Positions 7,588-16,469 of a DNA stretch of 64,000 bases are shown piece after piece. Each line of letters starts with the position of its first letter. Within the stretch, counting starts at the first letter, position 1. The notes below the pieces were generated by a model. The model was not told where the DNA came from. It saw only the letters and a list, made by a program, of their open reading frames with translations, and searched no databases. The position numbers and the translations under genes were made by a program. The DNA is taken from NCBI RefSeq assembly GCF_031085295.1, contig NZ_JAVFWO010000007.1, positions 1 to 64,000 of the forward strand, written 5' to 3'. The DNA comes from Microbacterium psychrotolerans (GTDB lineage: Bacteria > Actinomycetota > Actinomycetes > Actinomycetales > Microbacteriaceae).

Positions 7588-8555
7588 TCGTCTTCCGGGA
7601 CCCCCGCGAGGTGCCCGCCGGCTTCGGGCCCTCCGTCGTCGCCATCGGCAAGTTCGACGGCGTGCACTCGGGGCACCGTGCCGTCATCGACCGGGCACGG
7701 GTGGATGCCGAAGCCTCCGGCGCGCGCGTCGTCGCCGTCACGTTCGACCGCAACCCGCTCGCGCTCCTGCGCCCGGAGCTGTGTCCTGACAGCCTGGTCG
7801 GGGTCGACCAGAAGCTGCGCCTCCTGGCCGACGCAGGCGTCGACGCGACGCTGATGCTCACCTTCGATCGGGAGCTCGCCGACCTGGGCGCCCGGGAGTT
7901 CGTCGAGCATGTGCTCGTCGGCGCGCTGGGCGTGCGGATCGTGATGGTCGGCGCCGACTTCCGCTTCGGCCGCGGCGGCGCGGGCAACCCCGAGCTGCTG
8001 CGCGAGCTGGGTGCCGAGTTCGGCTTCGACGTGGACGTCGTCGACGACGTGCGTGCGATCGACGCCGGGCGGCGCGTGTCGTCGACGTGGGTGCGAGAGC
8101 TCCTGGACGCCGGAGACGTCGCGGGCGCGACCCGCCTGCTCGGCCGCCCGCACGCCGTGCGGGGCGAGGTCGTGCACGGGCTCAAGCGCGGGCGCCAGCT
8201 CGGCTTCCCGACGGCGAACCTGGCGTCCGACCTCGAGGGGTTCGTCCCCGCCGAGGGCGTGTACGCCGGCTGGTTGGTCGACGAGGGGATGCCGCAGGAC
8301 GGCGCATCCGCACCACGCAGCAGCGTGCGCTATCCGGCTGCGATCAGCATCGGCACGAACCCGACGTTCGACGACATCGACGTGCGTCAGGTCGAGGCAT
8401 ACGTGCTCGACGAGACGGACCTCGACCTCTACGGACACGTCGTCGAGATCGAGTTCGTATCGAGGATCCGCGGTATGGTCGCGTTCGAGGGGGTCGAGCT
8501 TCTCATCGAGACGATGACAGCCGACGTCGCAAAGGTGCGTGAGGAGCTGACATGA
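7584..8555 (+). CDS. ribF: Bifunctional riboflavin kinase/FAD synthetase
   Basis: Converts riboflavin to FMN and FMN to FAD. 323 residues from a GTG start chosen because it overlaps the upstream stop as GTGA and gives a normal N-terminus. The N-terminal adenylyltransferase domain has GKFDGVHSGH at about 22-31 and, further on, the block VSSTWVRELLDAGDV. The C-terminal riboflavin kinase domain has GRQLGFPTANL and later SIGTNPTFDD. A loop of about 15 residues (DGASAPRSSV region) is inserted in the kinase domain. The stop overlaps the next gene by four bases. Confidence 0.95.
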   Translation: MIVFRDPREVPAGFGPSVVAIGKFDGVHSGHRAVIDRARVDAEASGARVVAVTFDRNPLALLRPELCPDSLVGVDQKLRLLADAGVDATLMLTFDRELADLGAREFVEHVLVGALGVRIVMVGADFRFGRGGAGNPELLRELGAEFGFDVDVVDDVRAIDAGRRVSSTWVRELLDAGDVAGATRLLGRPHAVRGEVVHGLKRGRQLGFPTANLASDLEGFVPAEGVYAGWLVDEGMPQDGASAPRSSVRYPAAISIGTNPTFDDIDVRQVEAYVLDETDLDLYGHVVEIEFVSRIRGMVAFEGVELLIETMTADVAKVREELT

Positions 8556-9382
8556 CCGATCCGGCGGGCCGGACGCGCACTCCCGTGTCGCTCGCTCGCC
8601 GTGTCATCGTCGCCGTCATCGTCGTCTCTTTCAGCGCCGCCGCGATCAGCGGCATCGTGGTGCTGCTCGGCGCCGAGCTCGGGCCCACGGCGTGGCGGGT
8701 GCTCAGCACCACGTCCGTCGTGGGGGCCTTCAGCGTCGCCGTGCTGTGCTGCGTCTCCCTCGTGGGGCGGCGGCTGCAGACCTTCGGGTACATCGGCGCA
8801 GGCGTGTCGGTCGTCGCGGCGGGGCTGGTGCTCATCGCGCTCTGGGCCCAGCCCACCTGGGAGGCGGAGGGGTTCTGGGACTCCCTGTGGACCGCGGTGG
8901 CGGCATCCGTCGCGTTCTCCTTCGCCTCGCTGCTCCTGCTGCTGGCCGACCGGCGTCGGACGGCGGTCCGCGTCGGACTGATCGTGACGCTCGCGCTCTT
9001 CGCGATCGTCTTCGTGATGGTCATCTACCCCGTGTGGAGCGACGAGTACGGCGGCGAGCTCTATTCCCGTGTGCTCGGCATCGTCTCGATCCTCGCGGCG
9101 CTCGGCGCGATCGTGCTGCCTGTGATGTCGCTGCTGCTGCGCGAACGCCCAGGCCCCGGGGGTGGGGCGGCAGGCGACGCATCGCTGTCGCCGGCGTCGC
9201 TGGCGCTGCTGCGAGCGGCGGCCGCGGAGCGCGGCGTCACGCCGGATGAGCTGGTGGACTCACTGCTCGGACCAGGATCCGTCGACCGCCCTCCCGCGTA
9301 TCAGCCGCCGCCCACGTACGTGGCCCCTCCGGCGTATGAGCCTCCGCCGGCGTACGAGCCGCCGCCCGCGCATCGCCCGTAG
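8552..9382 (+). CDS. Membrane protein with Pro/Tyr-rich repeat tail
   Basis: 276 residues. Four to six hydrophobic helices fill about residues 10-190 (for example VIVAVIVVSFSAAAISGIVV and VGLIVTLALFAIVFVMVI). A short helical block follows (SLALLRAAAAERGVTPDELV), then a tail with repeated APPAYEPPPAYEPPPA. Such tails occur on several actinobacterial membrane proteins, perhaps as protein-binding arms. Starts inside the ribF stop (ATGA). Function unknown. Confidence 0.75.
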   Translation: MTDPAGRTRTPVSLARRVIVAVIVVSFSAAAISGIVVLLGAELGPTAWRVLSTTSVVGAFSVAVLCCVSLVGRRLQTFGYIGAGVSVVAAGLVLIALWAQPTWEAEGFWDSLWTAVAASVAFSFASLLLLLADRRRTAVRVGLIVTLALFAIVFVMVIYPVWSDEYGGELYSRVLGIVSILAALGAIVLPVMSLLLRERPGPGGGAAGDASLSPASLALLRAAAAERGVTPDELVDSLLGPGSVDRPPAYQPPPTYVAPPAYEPPPAYEPPPAHRP

Positions 9383-9402
9383 ACCGGCGTACGTGGGCGC
9401 CC

Positions 9403-9408
9403 TACGAT
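9403..9408 (+). promoter_or_regulatory. -10 box for the 9415 gene
   Basis: TACGAT ends 6 bases before the GTG at 9415. Confidence 0.45.
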
Positions 9409-9414
9409 CGAGGC

Positions 9415-9795
9415 GTGCACGCGCTGGTCCTCATGGCCGCCGACGCAGCGGCCTCCGACTCCCCGAACCTGTGGGGCGCCCTCGGGTGCGCGGTCGCATT
9501 CTCGGCCTCGCTGCTGGCGACGCTCGACGCGTTCGCGGACCTGATCCTCGCGCGCGGCGGCTCACCTGCCGGCCGGCTCACCCCAGGTATCGGGATGAAG
9601 TTCGCCTCGAAGCTGATCGCCGCGGCGATCGCGGTCGTATCGGCGGCGATCGTCCTCGCGCTCGACAACAACTGGTTCGCGTTCACGACCCTCTCCATCG
9701 CCTTCGTGGTCGTCGTCGGCATCGGGGTGATCGTGCTGCTGCGCCAGGCGAAGGCGGCCACCCCGGCCGCGCCACCTGCCCAACGGGGTGGCTGA
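9415..9795 (+). CDS. Small membrane protein
   Basis: 126 residues from GTG 9415; an ATG at 9433 is the alternative start. Three hydrophobic helices are seen (WGALGCAVAFSASLLATLDA, KLIAAAIAVVSAAIVLAL, AFTTLSIAFVVVVGIGVIVL) and a short Ala/Pro tail. I recognise no family. The -10-like TACGAT 6 bases before the GTG favours 9415. Confidence 0.65.
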   Translation: MHALVLMAADAAASDSPNLWGALGCAVAFSASLLATLDAFADLILARGGSPAGRLTPGIGMKFASKLIAAAIAVVSAAIVLALDNNWFAFTTLSIAFVVVVGIGVIVLLRQAKAATPAAPPAQRGG

Positions 9796-9831
9796 GGGCA
9801 TCCGGTGCGCGAGCAGTGCCAGACCGGTTGC

Positions 9832-9845
9832 TGCTCATGTGAGCA
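9832..9845. promoter_or_regulatory. Candidate operator before the deo-type regulator
   Basis: TGCTCA and TGAGCA form a 6-bp inverted repeat around TG; a further half-site GTTCA follows at 9851-9855 (TGAGC-N7-GTTCA). It lies 70-80 bases before the regulator start, where an autoregulatory SorC/DeoR-type site would be expected. Not proven. Confidence 0.45.
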
Positions 9846-9914
9846 AGATTCGTTCAGATGTTGGCGGCGCCCGCGTGCGTGTGTCAGCCTGGAGTGGACG
9901 ACGAAGGGAGGATC

Positions 9915-10856
9915 GTGGACGCCGTCGACGAACTTCTCTCCATCCGGGCCGCGGAGCTCTACTACGAGGAGAACCTCACGCAGGAGGAGATCGGTCGGAG
10001 CCTCCAGATCACCCGGTGGAAGGTGGGGCGCCTCCTGACACAGGCAAAGGAGGAGGGCTTCGTCCGCATCGAGATCCTGCACTCGCGCGCGCGGCGTCCG
10101 CAGCTCGAGCGGCGACTCCTCGATGAGCGTGGCGTCGGGGCGATCGTCGTCTCCCGCGCCGGCGTGCGCAACGAGGACGAGCTCCAGCAGCGTGTGGCGC
10201 AGGCCGCGGCCGACTATCTGACGGCTCTGCGGCCCAGCCCCCGTGTGCTCGGCGTCAGCTGGGGGCGCACTCTGTCCGACATCGCGCACCACCTCCGCGA
10301 CGGCTGGTCCTCCGGCACCGACGTCGTGCAGATCAACGGGGGCGTCAGCATGAGCCAGCGGCCGGGCACGGCGGCGGCCACCGCGGTCAGCATTGCACAG
10401 AAGGGCGGCGGTGCTGCCGCCCTGCTGCCCAGCCCCGCGATCCTCGAGCACCGCGCGACCAAGGAGGCCATCGAGGCGGACCGCATGGTGGCCCGGGTTC
10501 TCGAGACGGCGCGCGCCGCCTCCGCGTACCTCTTCAGCGCCGGTGCCGCCGATCACCGCTCCGTCCACGTCGACAGCGGGTATCTCACTCCGGCCGACAT
10601 CGACCGCCTCGTCGCCGCCGGCGCCGTCGGTGATGTCGTCGGGCGCTACATCGGCGGGGACGGCCGCATCGTCGACCACGATCTGGACGCACGCACGGTG
10701 GGCATCTCCCTCGACGAACTCCGCGGCGCCGACGTCGCGATCGCCGTGATCGCCGGCGAAGCCAAACGAGAGGTCGCCGCTGCGGTCGTCGCCTCCGGCC
10801 TGTGCTCGGTGCTCGTCACCGACGAATCCACCGCACGTCACCTGCTCGACGGATGA
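9915..10856 (+). CDS. SorC/DeoR-type sugar-binding transcriptional regulator
   Basis: 313 residues. The GTG at 9915 was chosen for the GAAGGGAGG site just upstream. The N-terminal helix-turn-helix reads YEENLTQEEIGRSLQITRWK; the rest is a SorC-type sugar-phosphate-binding domain, with GVSWGRTLSDIAHHL near residue 115 and NGGV shortly after. Regulators of this class sense phosphorylated sugars and control the genes beside them. Here deoC and two dehydrogenase genes follow on the same strand, so deoxyribose-5-phosphate is a natural inducer candidate (inference). Confidence 0.85.
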   Translation: MDAVDELLSIRAAELYYEENLTQEEIGRSLQITRWKVGRLLTQAKEEGFVRIEILHSRARRPQLERRLLDERGVGAIVVSRAGVRNEDELQQRVAQAAADYLTALRPSPRVLGVSWGRTLSDIAHHLRDGWSSGTDVVQINGGVSMSQRPGTAAATAVSIAQKGGGAAALLPSPAILEHRATKEAIEADRMVARVLETARAASAYLFSAGAADHRSVHVDSGYLTPADIDRLVAAGAVGDVVGRYIGGDGRIVDHDLDARTVGISLDELRGADVAIAVIAGEAKREVAAAVVASGLCSVLVTDESTARHLLDG

Positions 10857-10909
10857 GCAGTGCAACGACACCTCCACTCCCATCCCACAGACGAAAGCCA
10901 GGTCAGGAC

Positions 10910-11917
10910 ATGTCAGGCACCTCCATCGTGACGCTTCCCGAGCGGGCCGTCGAGCTGCTCGGCGGGCAGCCCGACGACACGACGCTGCGGCGATATCTGC
11001 ACGGCCTTGCCGGTGTCGACGCCGTCGGTCTGGAGCAGCGAGCAGCCGGTCTGGGCACGCGGTCGATCAAGACCACGTCGAAGGCCTGGGCACTCGACAA
11101 GATCATCGAGCTGATCGACCTCACGACCCTCGAAGGCGCCGACACCCCCGGCAAGGTGCGCTCGCTCGTCGCGAAAGCGCTGAATCCGGATGCCTCCGAC
11201 CCGTCGTGTCCGCGCGTGGCGGCGGTGTGCGTCTACGGCGACATGGTGCCCTCTGCGGTCGAGGCGCTCGGCTCTGCGCACGGCGACCCCGACGAGGGCG
11301 GAGTGAGCGTCGCCGCCGTCGCCACCGCGTTCCCCAGCGGCCGGGCCTCTCTCGACATCAAGCTCGCCGACACCGCCGAGGCGGTGGCGCACGGCGCCGA
11401 CGAGATCGACATGGTGATCGACCGGGGTGCCTTCCTCGGCGGGCGCTACGGCCTCGTGTTCGACCAGATCGCGCGGGTGAAGCAGGCGTGCCGCCGTGAG
11501 GACGGCAGCTACGCGTCGCTCAAGGTGATCCTCGAGACGGGTGAGCTCAACACCTACGACAACATCAAGCGCGCCTCGTGGCTCGCGATCCTCGCGGGCG
11601 GCGACTTCATCAAGACGTCGACGGGCAAGGTGCAGCCCGCGGCGACGCTGCCGGTGACGCTGCTCATGCTGGAGGTCGTCCGCGACTGGCACCGGGCCAC
11701 CGGTGAGAAGGTCGGCGTGAAGCCGGCCGGCGGCATCCGCACGTCGAAGGACGCGATCAAGTACCTCGTCACCGTCGCCGAGACCGTGGGGGAGGAGTGG
11801 CTGCAGCCGCATCTGTTCCGCTATGGGGCGTCCAGCCTCCTCAACGACGTGCTGCTGCAGCGCCAGAAGTTGAAGACCGGTCACTACTCCGGTGCCGACT
11901 ACGTGACCATCGACTGA
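10910..11917 (+). CDS. deoC: Deoxyribose-phosphate aldolase
   Basis: Class I aldolase that cleaves 2-deoxy-D-ribose 5-phosphate to acetaldehyde and glyceraldehyde 3-phosphate. 335 residues from the ATG at 10910, the long form of the family with an N-terminal extension of about 80 residues. The Schiff-base lysine is Lys235 in FIKTSTGK, and the second conserved lysine is in VGVKPAGGIR. The EIDMVIDRGAF block is also clear. The dehydrogenase directly downstream can oxidise the acetaldehyde product. Confidence 0.95.
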   Translation: MSGTSIVTLPERAVELLGGQPDDTTLRRYLHGLAGVDAVGLEQRAAGLGTRSIKTTSKAWALDKIIELIDLTTLEGADTPGKVRSLVAKALNPDASDPSCPRVAAVCVYGDMVPSAVEALGSAHGDPDEGGVSVAAVATAFPSGRASLDIKLADTAEAVAHGADEIDMVIDRGAFLGGRYGLVFDQIARVKQACRREDGSYASLKVILETGELNTYDNIKRASWLAILAGGDFIKTSTGKVQPAATLPVTLLMLEVVRDWHRATGEKVGVKPAGGIRTSKDAIKYLVTVAETVGEEWLQPHLFRYGASSLLNDVLLQRQKLKTGHYSGADYVTID

Positions 11918-11931
11918 GCCGGGAAGAAGAC

Positions 11932-13428
11932 ATGAGTTTCCTCGAATACGCGCCTGCCCCCGAGTCGCGCGCCATCCTGTCCCTCAAGCCCGAATACGGG
12001 CTGTTCATCGACGGCGACTTCCGTCCCGGGTCCGGCGAGCCGTTCGCCACGATCTCACCCGCCGACGAGAAGCACATCGCCACGATCGCCTCGGCGAGCG
12101 ACGCGGATGTCGACGCCGCCGTCGCGGCGGCGCGCCGCGCCTACGACCGGACATGGTCGAAGATGAGCGGGCGCGACCGCGGCAAGTACCTGTTCCGGAT
12201 CGCGCGGCTCGTGCAGGAGCGCGCGCGGGAGCTCGCCGTCGCCGAGAGTCTCGACAACGGCAAGCCGATCAAGGAGAGCCGCGACGTCGACGTGCCGCTC
12301 GTCGCGGCGTGGTTCTTCTACTACGCCGGATGGGCCGACAAGCTCGACTACGCCGGCCTCGGCGCCGACCCGCGATCCCTCGGCGTCGCCGGTCAGATCA
12401 TCCCGTGGAACTTCCCGCTGCTCATGCTGGCGTGGAAGATCGCCCCGGCGCTCGCCGCCGGCAACACCGTGGTCCTGAAGCCCGCCGAGACCACTCCACT
12501 GTCGGCGCTCATCTTCGCGGAGATCCTGCAGCAGGCCGACCTGCCTCCCGGCGTCGTGAACATCGTGACGGGTGCGGGGGCGACCGGCGCCGCGCTGGTG
12601 CGGCATCCCGATGTGAACAAGGTCGCCTTCACGGGTTCGACGGCCGTCGGACGCGAGATCGCCAAGGCGGTCGCCGGTACCGACAAGAAGCTCACCCTCG
12701 AGCTGGGCGGCAAGGCCGCGAACATCGTGTTCGAGGACGCCCCCATCGACCAGGCGATCGAGGGCATCGTCAACGGCATCTTCTTCAACCAGGGGCACGT
12801 CTGCTGCGCCGGCAGCCGCCTGCTGGTGCAGGAGTCGATCCATGACGAGGTCGTCGACCGCCTGAAGTCCCGCCTGTCGACGCTCCGCCTCGGCGATCCG
12901 CTCGACAAGAACACCGACATCGGCGCGATCAACTCCCGCGAGCAGCTCGACCGCATCCGCGAGCTGAGCCGCATCGGCGAGGACGAGGGCGCCGAGCGCT
13001 GGAGCGCCCCGTGCATCATCCCCGAGAACGGGTTCTGGTTCGCGCCGACGATCTTCACGAACGTGCAGGCCAGCCATCGCATCGCCCGCGACGAGATCTT
13101 CGGACCGGTGCTGTCGGTGCTGACGTTCCGCACGCCCGCCGAGGCGATCGAGAAGGCGAACAACACGCCGTACGGCCTCTCGGCGGGCATCTGGACCGAC
13201 AAGGGCTCGCGCATCCTCGCCGTCGCCGACCGCCTGCGGGCCGGGGTGGTGTGGGCGAACACCTTCAACCGGTTCGACCCGTCGTCGCCGTTCGGCGGCT
13301 ACAAGGAGTCGGGCTACGGTCGCGAGGGCGGTCGCCACGGCCTCGCCGCCTACCTGAAGAGCGCGGCGAGCGTCAGCAGCACCCCCCGCGTCGAACCCGC
13401 CCGCTCCAAGAAGGAGGTCTCCGCATGA
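11932..13428 (+). CDS. NAD(P)-dependent aldehyde dehydrogenase
   Basis: 498 residues. The general base is Glu257 in LELGGK; the nucleophile is Cys291 in GHVCCAG. The cofactor region LKPAETTPLS and the block PFGGYKESGYGREGG complete a normal ALDH. It starts 14 bases after deoC and its stop overlaps the next gene by four bases (ATGA). From context it probably oxidises acetaldehyde from DeoC to acetate (inference). Together with the catalytically empty half-length partner it resembles an ALDH16 enzyme split in two. Confidence 0.93.
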   Translation: MSFLEYAPAPESRAILSLKPEYGLFIDGDFRPGSGEPFATISPADEKHIATIASASDADVDAAVAAARRAYDRTWSKMSGRDRGKYLFRIARLVQERARELAVAESLDNGKPIKESRDVDVPLVAAWFFYYAGWADKLDYAGLGADPRSLGVAGQIIPWNFPLLMLAWKIAPALAAGNTVVLKPAETTPLSALIFAEILQQADLPPGVVNIVTGAGATGAALVRHPDVNKVAFTGSTAVGREIAKAVAGTDKKLTLELGGKAANIVFEDAPIDQAIEGIVNGIFFNQGHVCCAGSRLLVQESIHDEVVDRLKSRLSTLRLGDPLDKNTDIGAINSREQLDRIRELSRIGEDEGAERWSAPCIIPENGFWFAPTIFTNVQASHRIARDEIFGPVLSVLTFRTPAEAIEKANNTPYGLSAGIWTDKGSRILAVADRLRAGVVWANTFNRFDPSSPFGGYKESGYGREGGRHGLAAYLKSAASVSSTPRVEPARSKKEVSA

Positions 13429-14288
13429 GCAAGCGACTGACCGTGCCGAAGACGTACAAGCTCTACATCGGCGGTGCTTTCCCCCGCAGCGAGTCCGGCC
13501 GCACCTACGAGGTCGCGACGCCGAAGGGCGAGTTCCTGGCGAACGCCGCGCTCGCGTCGCGCAAGGACGCACGGGATGCCGTCGTCTCGGCGCGCGGCGC
13601 CATCAAGGGGTGGTCGGGGGCGACCGCGTACAACCGCGGACAGGTGCTCTACCGGGTCGCCGAGATCCTGGAAGGCCGGCGCGCGCAGTTCGTGGACGAG
13701 ATCGTGCAGCAGACGGGGGCCTCGGCATCCGCAGCTGCCGCCGAGGTCGACGAGTCGATCGACCGCTGGGTCTGGTACGCCGGCTGGTGCGACAAGTTCG
13801 CGCAGGTCGCCGGCAACGGCAACCCCGTGGCCGGACCGTACTTCAACATCTCGGTGCCCGAGCCGACAGGCGTCGTGGGCGTCATCGCCCCGCAGGACAC
13901 GGCGCTCGTGGGCCTCGTCTCGGCGATCGCGCCCGCGCTCGTGACGGGCAACGCGGTGGTCGTCGTCGCGTCGCAGCGGTATCCGCTGTCGGCGGTCTCG
14001 CTGGCCGAGGTGCTGGCCACGAGCGACGTGCCCGGGGGAGTGGTCAACGTCCTGACCGGCTCACCCGCCGAGATCGCACCGTGGCTGGCATCCCACCCCG
14101 ACGTGCACGCGCTCGATCTCGTGGGCGCCGGCGGCCTGGACTGGGTCGACCTGCAGATCGCGGCCGCCGACACGCTCACCCGGGTGCTCCCTCCCGAGAA
14201 CGGGACGGATGCCGCGGCACCGAGCCTCGCGCGCATCTCCGCGTTCACCGAGACGAAGACGGTGTGGCACACCAAGAGCCTGGTCTGA
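13425..14288 (+). CDS. Half-length ALDH-like protein without catalytic domain
   Basis: 287 residues, against about 480-500 for a full ALDH. It starts like an ALDH (KLYIGGAFPRSESGRTYEV) and keeps the Rossmann half (GVVGVIAPQDTALVGLVSAI). Where an active enzyme has FTGS, ELGGK and GQxCxA, this one has LDLVGAGG and then a divergent tail. No catalytic Glu or Cys is present. The expected LKPAE cofactor motif is also lost (VVVVASQRYPLS). It is translationally coupled to the full ALDH. The frame is intact, so I read it as a retained pseudo-subunit rather than decay. Confidence 0.85.
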   Translation: MSKRLTVPKTYKLYIGGAFPRSESGRTYEVATPKGEFLANAALASRKDARDAVVSARGAIKGWSGATAYNRGQVLYRVAEILEGRRAQFVDEIVQQTGASASAAAAEVDESIDRWVWYAGWCDKFAQVAGNGNPVAGPYFNISVPEPTGVVGVIAPQDTALVGLVSAIAPALVTGNAVVVVASQRYPLSAVSLAEVLATSDVPGGVVNVLTGSPAEIAPWLASHPDVHALDLVGAGGLDWVDLQIAAADTLTRVLPPENGTDAAAPSLARISAFTETKTVWHTKSLV

Positions 14289-14310
14289 ACCTCGCCCTCC
14301 GGGCGTGAAA

Positions 14311-14354
14311 CCCCGAAGGCCCCTCCTCCCAGGCGGGAGGAGGGGCCTTCGGGG
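14311..14354. terminator. Perfect 20-bp bidirectional terminator
   Basis: A 20-base arm at 14311-14330 (CCCCGAAGGCCCCTCCTCCC) pairs exactly with 14335-14354 around the loop AGGC. It sits between the deo operon and the convergent NRDE gene. Confidence 0.92.
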
Positions 14355-14365
14355 CATGTCCAGCC

Positions 14366-15082
14366 CTATTCGAGCTCGAGCCCGCCCCAGTGGCCGGGTT
14401 CGCGGAGCTCGCCGTAGTGGACGTCCACGTCGTCAGCCGAGACCGATGCGACGCAGGCCAGGAGCGACAGCGTGGGGTAGCCGTAGGGGCGGTTGTCGCG
14501 GATGATGGCGCCGTCGTCGGTGGGATCGAGCGCGGCGGACCGCTCCAGCACATCGACCCACGGCATCCACCATCGTCCTTCGCCCGAGGGCTCCGCCGAC
14601 CGGAACTCGCCCAGCCATCGGGCGATGCGCGGCGTTGCGCTGTCGTCGACGTCGTCGTGGGCGACCATGTGCGTGCCGGGTGCGAGTTCGATTGTCCGCA
14701 GCGCCACGCCGTCCCATGTCAGTACCCGCGCGTGCGGACCCTCCACCTCGACGAGGTTGAAGCCGTGGGTCGGCGGTTCGCCCACCGGCGAGCGGCCCGC
14801 GACGGAGTCCAGCACGATGCCGCCGCGTGAGACGAGCTCGGATTCCGGACGCGAGGACTCGTCGGCGCGATTGAGGAGCACGGCGAGTCGGCCGGCGTCG
14901 GGGTCGGCCGCCAGCCATGCACCGCCGGCGCGGACGTCGCGCACCCCCACGACGCCGTCGTGCGGTTCGGGCCACCATCGGCCGAGCGGATTCCACGGCC
15001 GCTCCGGATCCTCGTCGCGGATGGCGAGCACGCGTGTGGGCTCATCGGCCGACGCCGGAACGCGGATCACAACGGTGCACAT
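14366..15082 (-). CDS. NRDE/TANGO2-family protein
   Basis: 238 residues. It starts MCTVVIRVP and has IRDEDPERPW near residue 22, the equivalent of the NRDE signature that names this family; Cys2 matches the Ntn-hydrolase-like arrangement proposed for it. Later blocks AVLLNRAD and DNRPYGYPTLSLLA fit. Human TANGO2 affects metabolism and haem handling, but the bacterial role is not established. The ATG is preceded by GAGGAG at about 9 bases. The gene is convergent with the deo operon. Confidence 0.82.
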   Translation of the reverse strand: MCTVVIRVPASADEPTRVLAIRDEDPERPWNPLGRWWPEPHDGVVGVRDVRAGGAWLAADPDAGRLAVLLNRADESSRPESELVSRGGIVLDSVAGRSPVGEPPTHGFNLVEVEGPHARVLTWDGVALRTIELAPGTHMVAHDDVDDSATPRIARWLGEFRSAEPSGEGRWWMPWVDVLERSAALDPTDDGAIIRDNRPYGYPTLSLLACVASVSADDVDVHYGELREPGHWGGLELE

Positions 15083-15153
15083 GCAGAGGGCTCCTCGGGG
15101 GTGTCGTCCGGCCGTGGGGCCGGGGAGTCGGGCGGGCGTGCCAAGATCGGAGG

Positions 15154-16389
15154 GTGTTCGTCGTAGTCGGGGTCACCGGTGGCATCGCCGCCTACAAGAC
15201 CGTGCAGCTCGTGCGCCTGCTGGTCAAGGCGGGGCACGAGGTGCATGTCGTCCCCACGGACGACGCCCTCCGGTTCGTCGGGCTGCCGACGTGGGAGGCG
15301 ATCAGCCGTCACCCCGTGACGACCTCCGTCCATGATGACGTCGCGCGAGTCCGTCACGTCTCGCTCGGCCAGGCGGCCGACCTCGTGATCGTGGCGCCCG
15401 CGACGGCGAACACCCTGGCGAAGATGACCGCGGGACTCGCGGACGACCTCCTGGGGACGACCCTACTCGCCACCACCGCACCGGTCGTCGTGGCGCCGGC
15501 GATGCACACCGAGATGTGGCGTCACCCGTCGACCGTCCACAACATGGCGACGCTGCGCGAGCGCGGGGTCATCGTGGTCGGCCCCGAGAGCGGCGAGCTG
15601 ACGGGCGGCGACAGCGGACCCGGCCGGATGTCGGAACCCGAGGCGATCCTCGACACCGCGCTCGCCGCGGTCGGGGGGCGGGCCGCCGACCTCGACGGGC
15701 TCCGCGTCGTCGTGAGCGCCGGCGGCACACGCGAGCCCATCGATCCGGTGCGCTACATCGGCAATCGCTCGAGCGGCCGTCAGGGTGTGGCGGTCGCGCT
15801 GGCCGCCGCCGACCGCGGCGCCGACGTGGTGCTCGTCGCCGCGCATGTCGACGACGGTGTGCTGGCCACGGCATCCGCTCTCCCTCGCGTGCGCGTGGTG
15901 CGCGCCGGGACCGCGGCAGAGCTCGGTGCCGCCGTCGAGGCCGAGGCCGGTGCTGCGGACGTCATCGTGATGGCGGCCGCCGTCGCCGACTACCGTGTCG
16001 CCGAGGTGTCGCCGCTCAAGCGATCCAAGGACGCCGCGCCGGCGGGCGGGATCACGCTCGACCTGATCGAGAACGACGACATCCTCGCGGGGCTGGTCCG
16101 TCGCCGTCGCGGCGGCCAGACGATCGTCGGGTTCGCCGCTGAGACGCCGGGCGATGGCGAGACCCTGCTCGACCGCGGCCGCCGCAAGGCCGCTCGCAAG
16201 GGCACGGACCTGCTGGCCGTGAACGAAGTCGGCTGGGCGAAGGGATTCGAAGCCGCCGACAACGCGGTCACCGTGATCGACGCCGAGGGCGAGGTCGTCG
16301 CAGCGCGCCGGGGGAGCAAGGGCGACGTCGCCGAGGCGCTCTGGGACGCCGTCATCGCCGTGAGGCGAACCAGCGCGAATCCTAAGTAA
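15154..16389 (+). CDS. coaBC: Phosphopantothenoylcysteine decarboxylase/synthetase
   Basis: Bifunctional coenzyme A enzyme: the C-terminal half joins cysteine to 4'-phosphopantothenate and the N-terminal flavin half decarboxylates the product. 411 residues from a GTG preceded by GGAGG. The flavin domain has VGVTGGIAAYKTV at the start, APATANTLAKMTAG and VAPAMHTEMW. The synthetase domain has VVVSAGGTREPIDPVR from about residue 183 and NRSSGRQG. The adjoining genes are not other CoA genes. Confidence 0.95.
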   Translation: MFVVVGVTGGIAAYKTVQLVRLLVKAGHEVHVVPTDDALRFVGLPTWEAISRHPVTTSVHDDVARVRHVSLGQAADLVIVAPATANTLAKMTAGLADDLLGTTLLATTAPVVVAPAMHTEMWRHPSTVHNMATLRERGVIVVGPESGELTGGDSGPGRMSEPEAILDTALAAVGGRAADLDGLRVVVSAGGTREPIDPVRYIGNRSSGRQGVAVALAAADRGADVVLVAAHVDDGVLATASALPRVRVVRAGTAAELGAAVEAEAGAADVIVMAAAVADYRVAEVSPLKRSKDAAPAGGITLDLIENDDILAGLVRRRRGGQTIVGFAAETPGDGETLLDRGRRKAARKGTDLLAVNEVGWAKGFEAADNAVTVIDAEGEVVAARRGSKGDVAEALWDAVIAVRRTSANPK

Positions 16390-16469
16390 CGAAACAGTAA
16401 CGGCGCATGTAGAGTGTTCCGCACCACGTCGACGGTGACGTGGTGCACGAACCTCGGAGGACATGCCCG

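Noticed and set aside
13425..14288. Second ALDH as a pseudogene
   Set aside because: The frame is intact, starts in the stop of the active ALDH and ends right before a strong terminator; it shows normal codon use. Loss of catalysis alone does not make it a broken gene.
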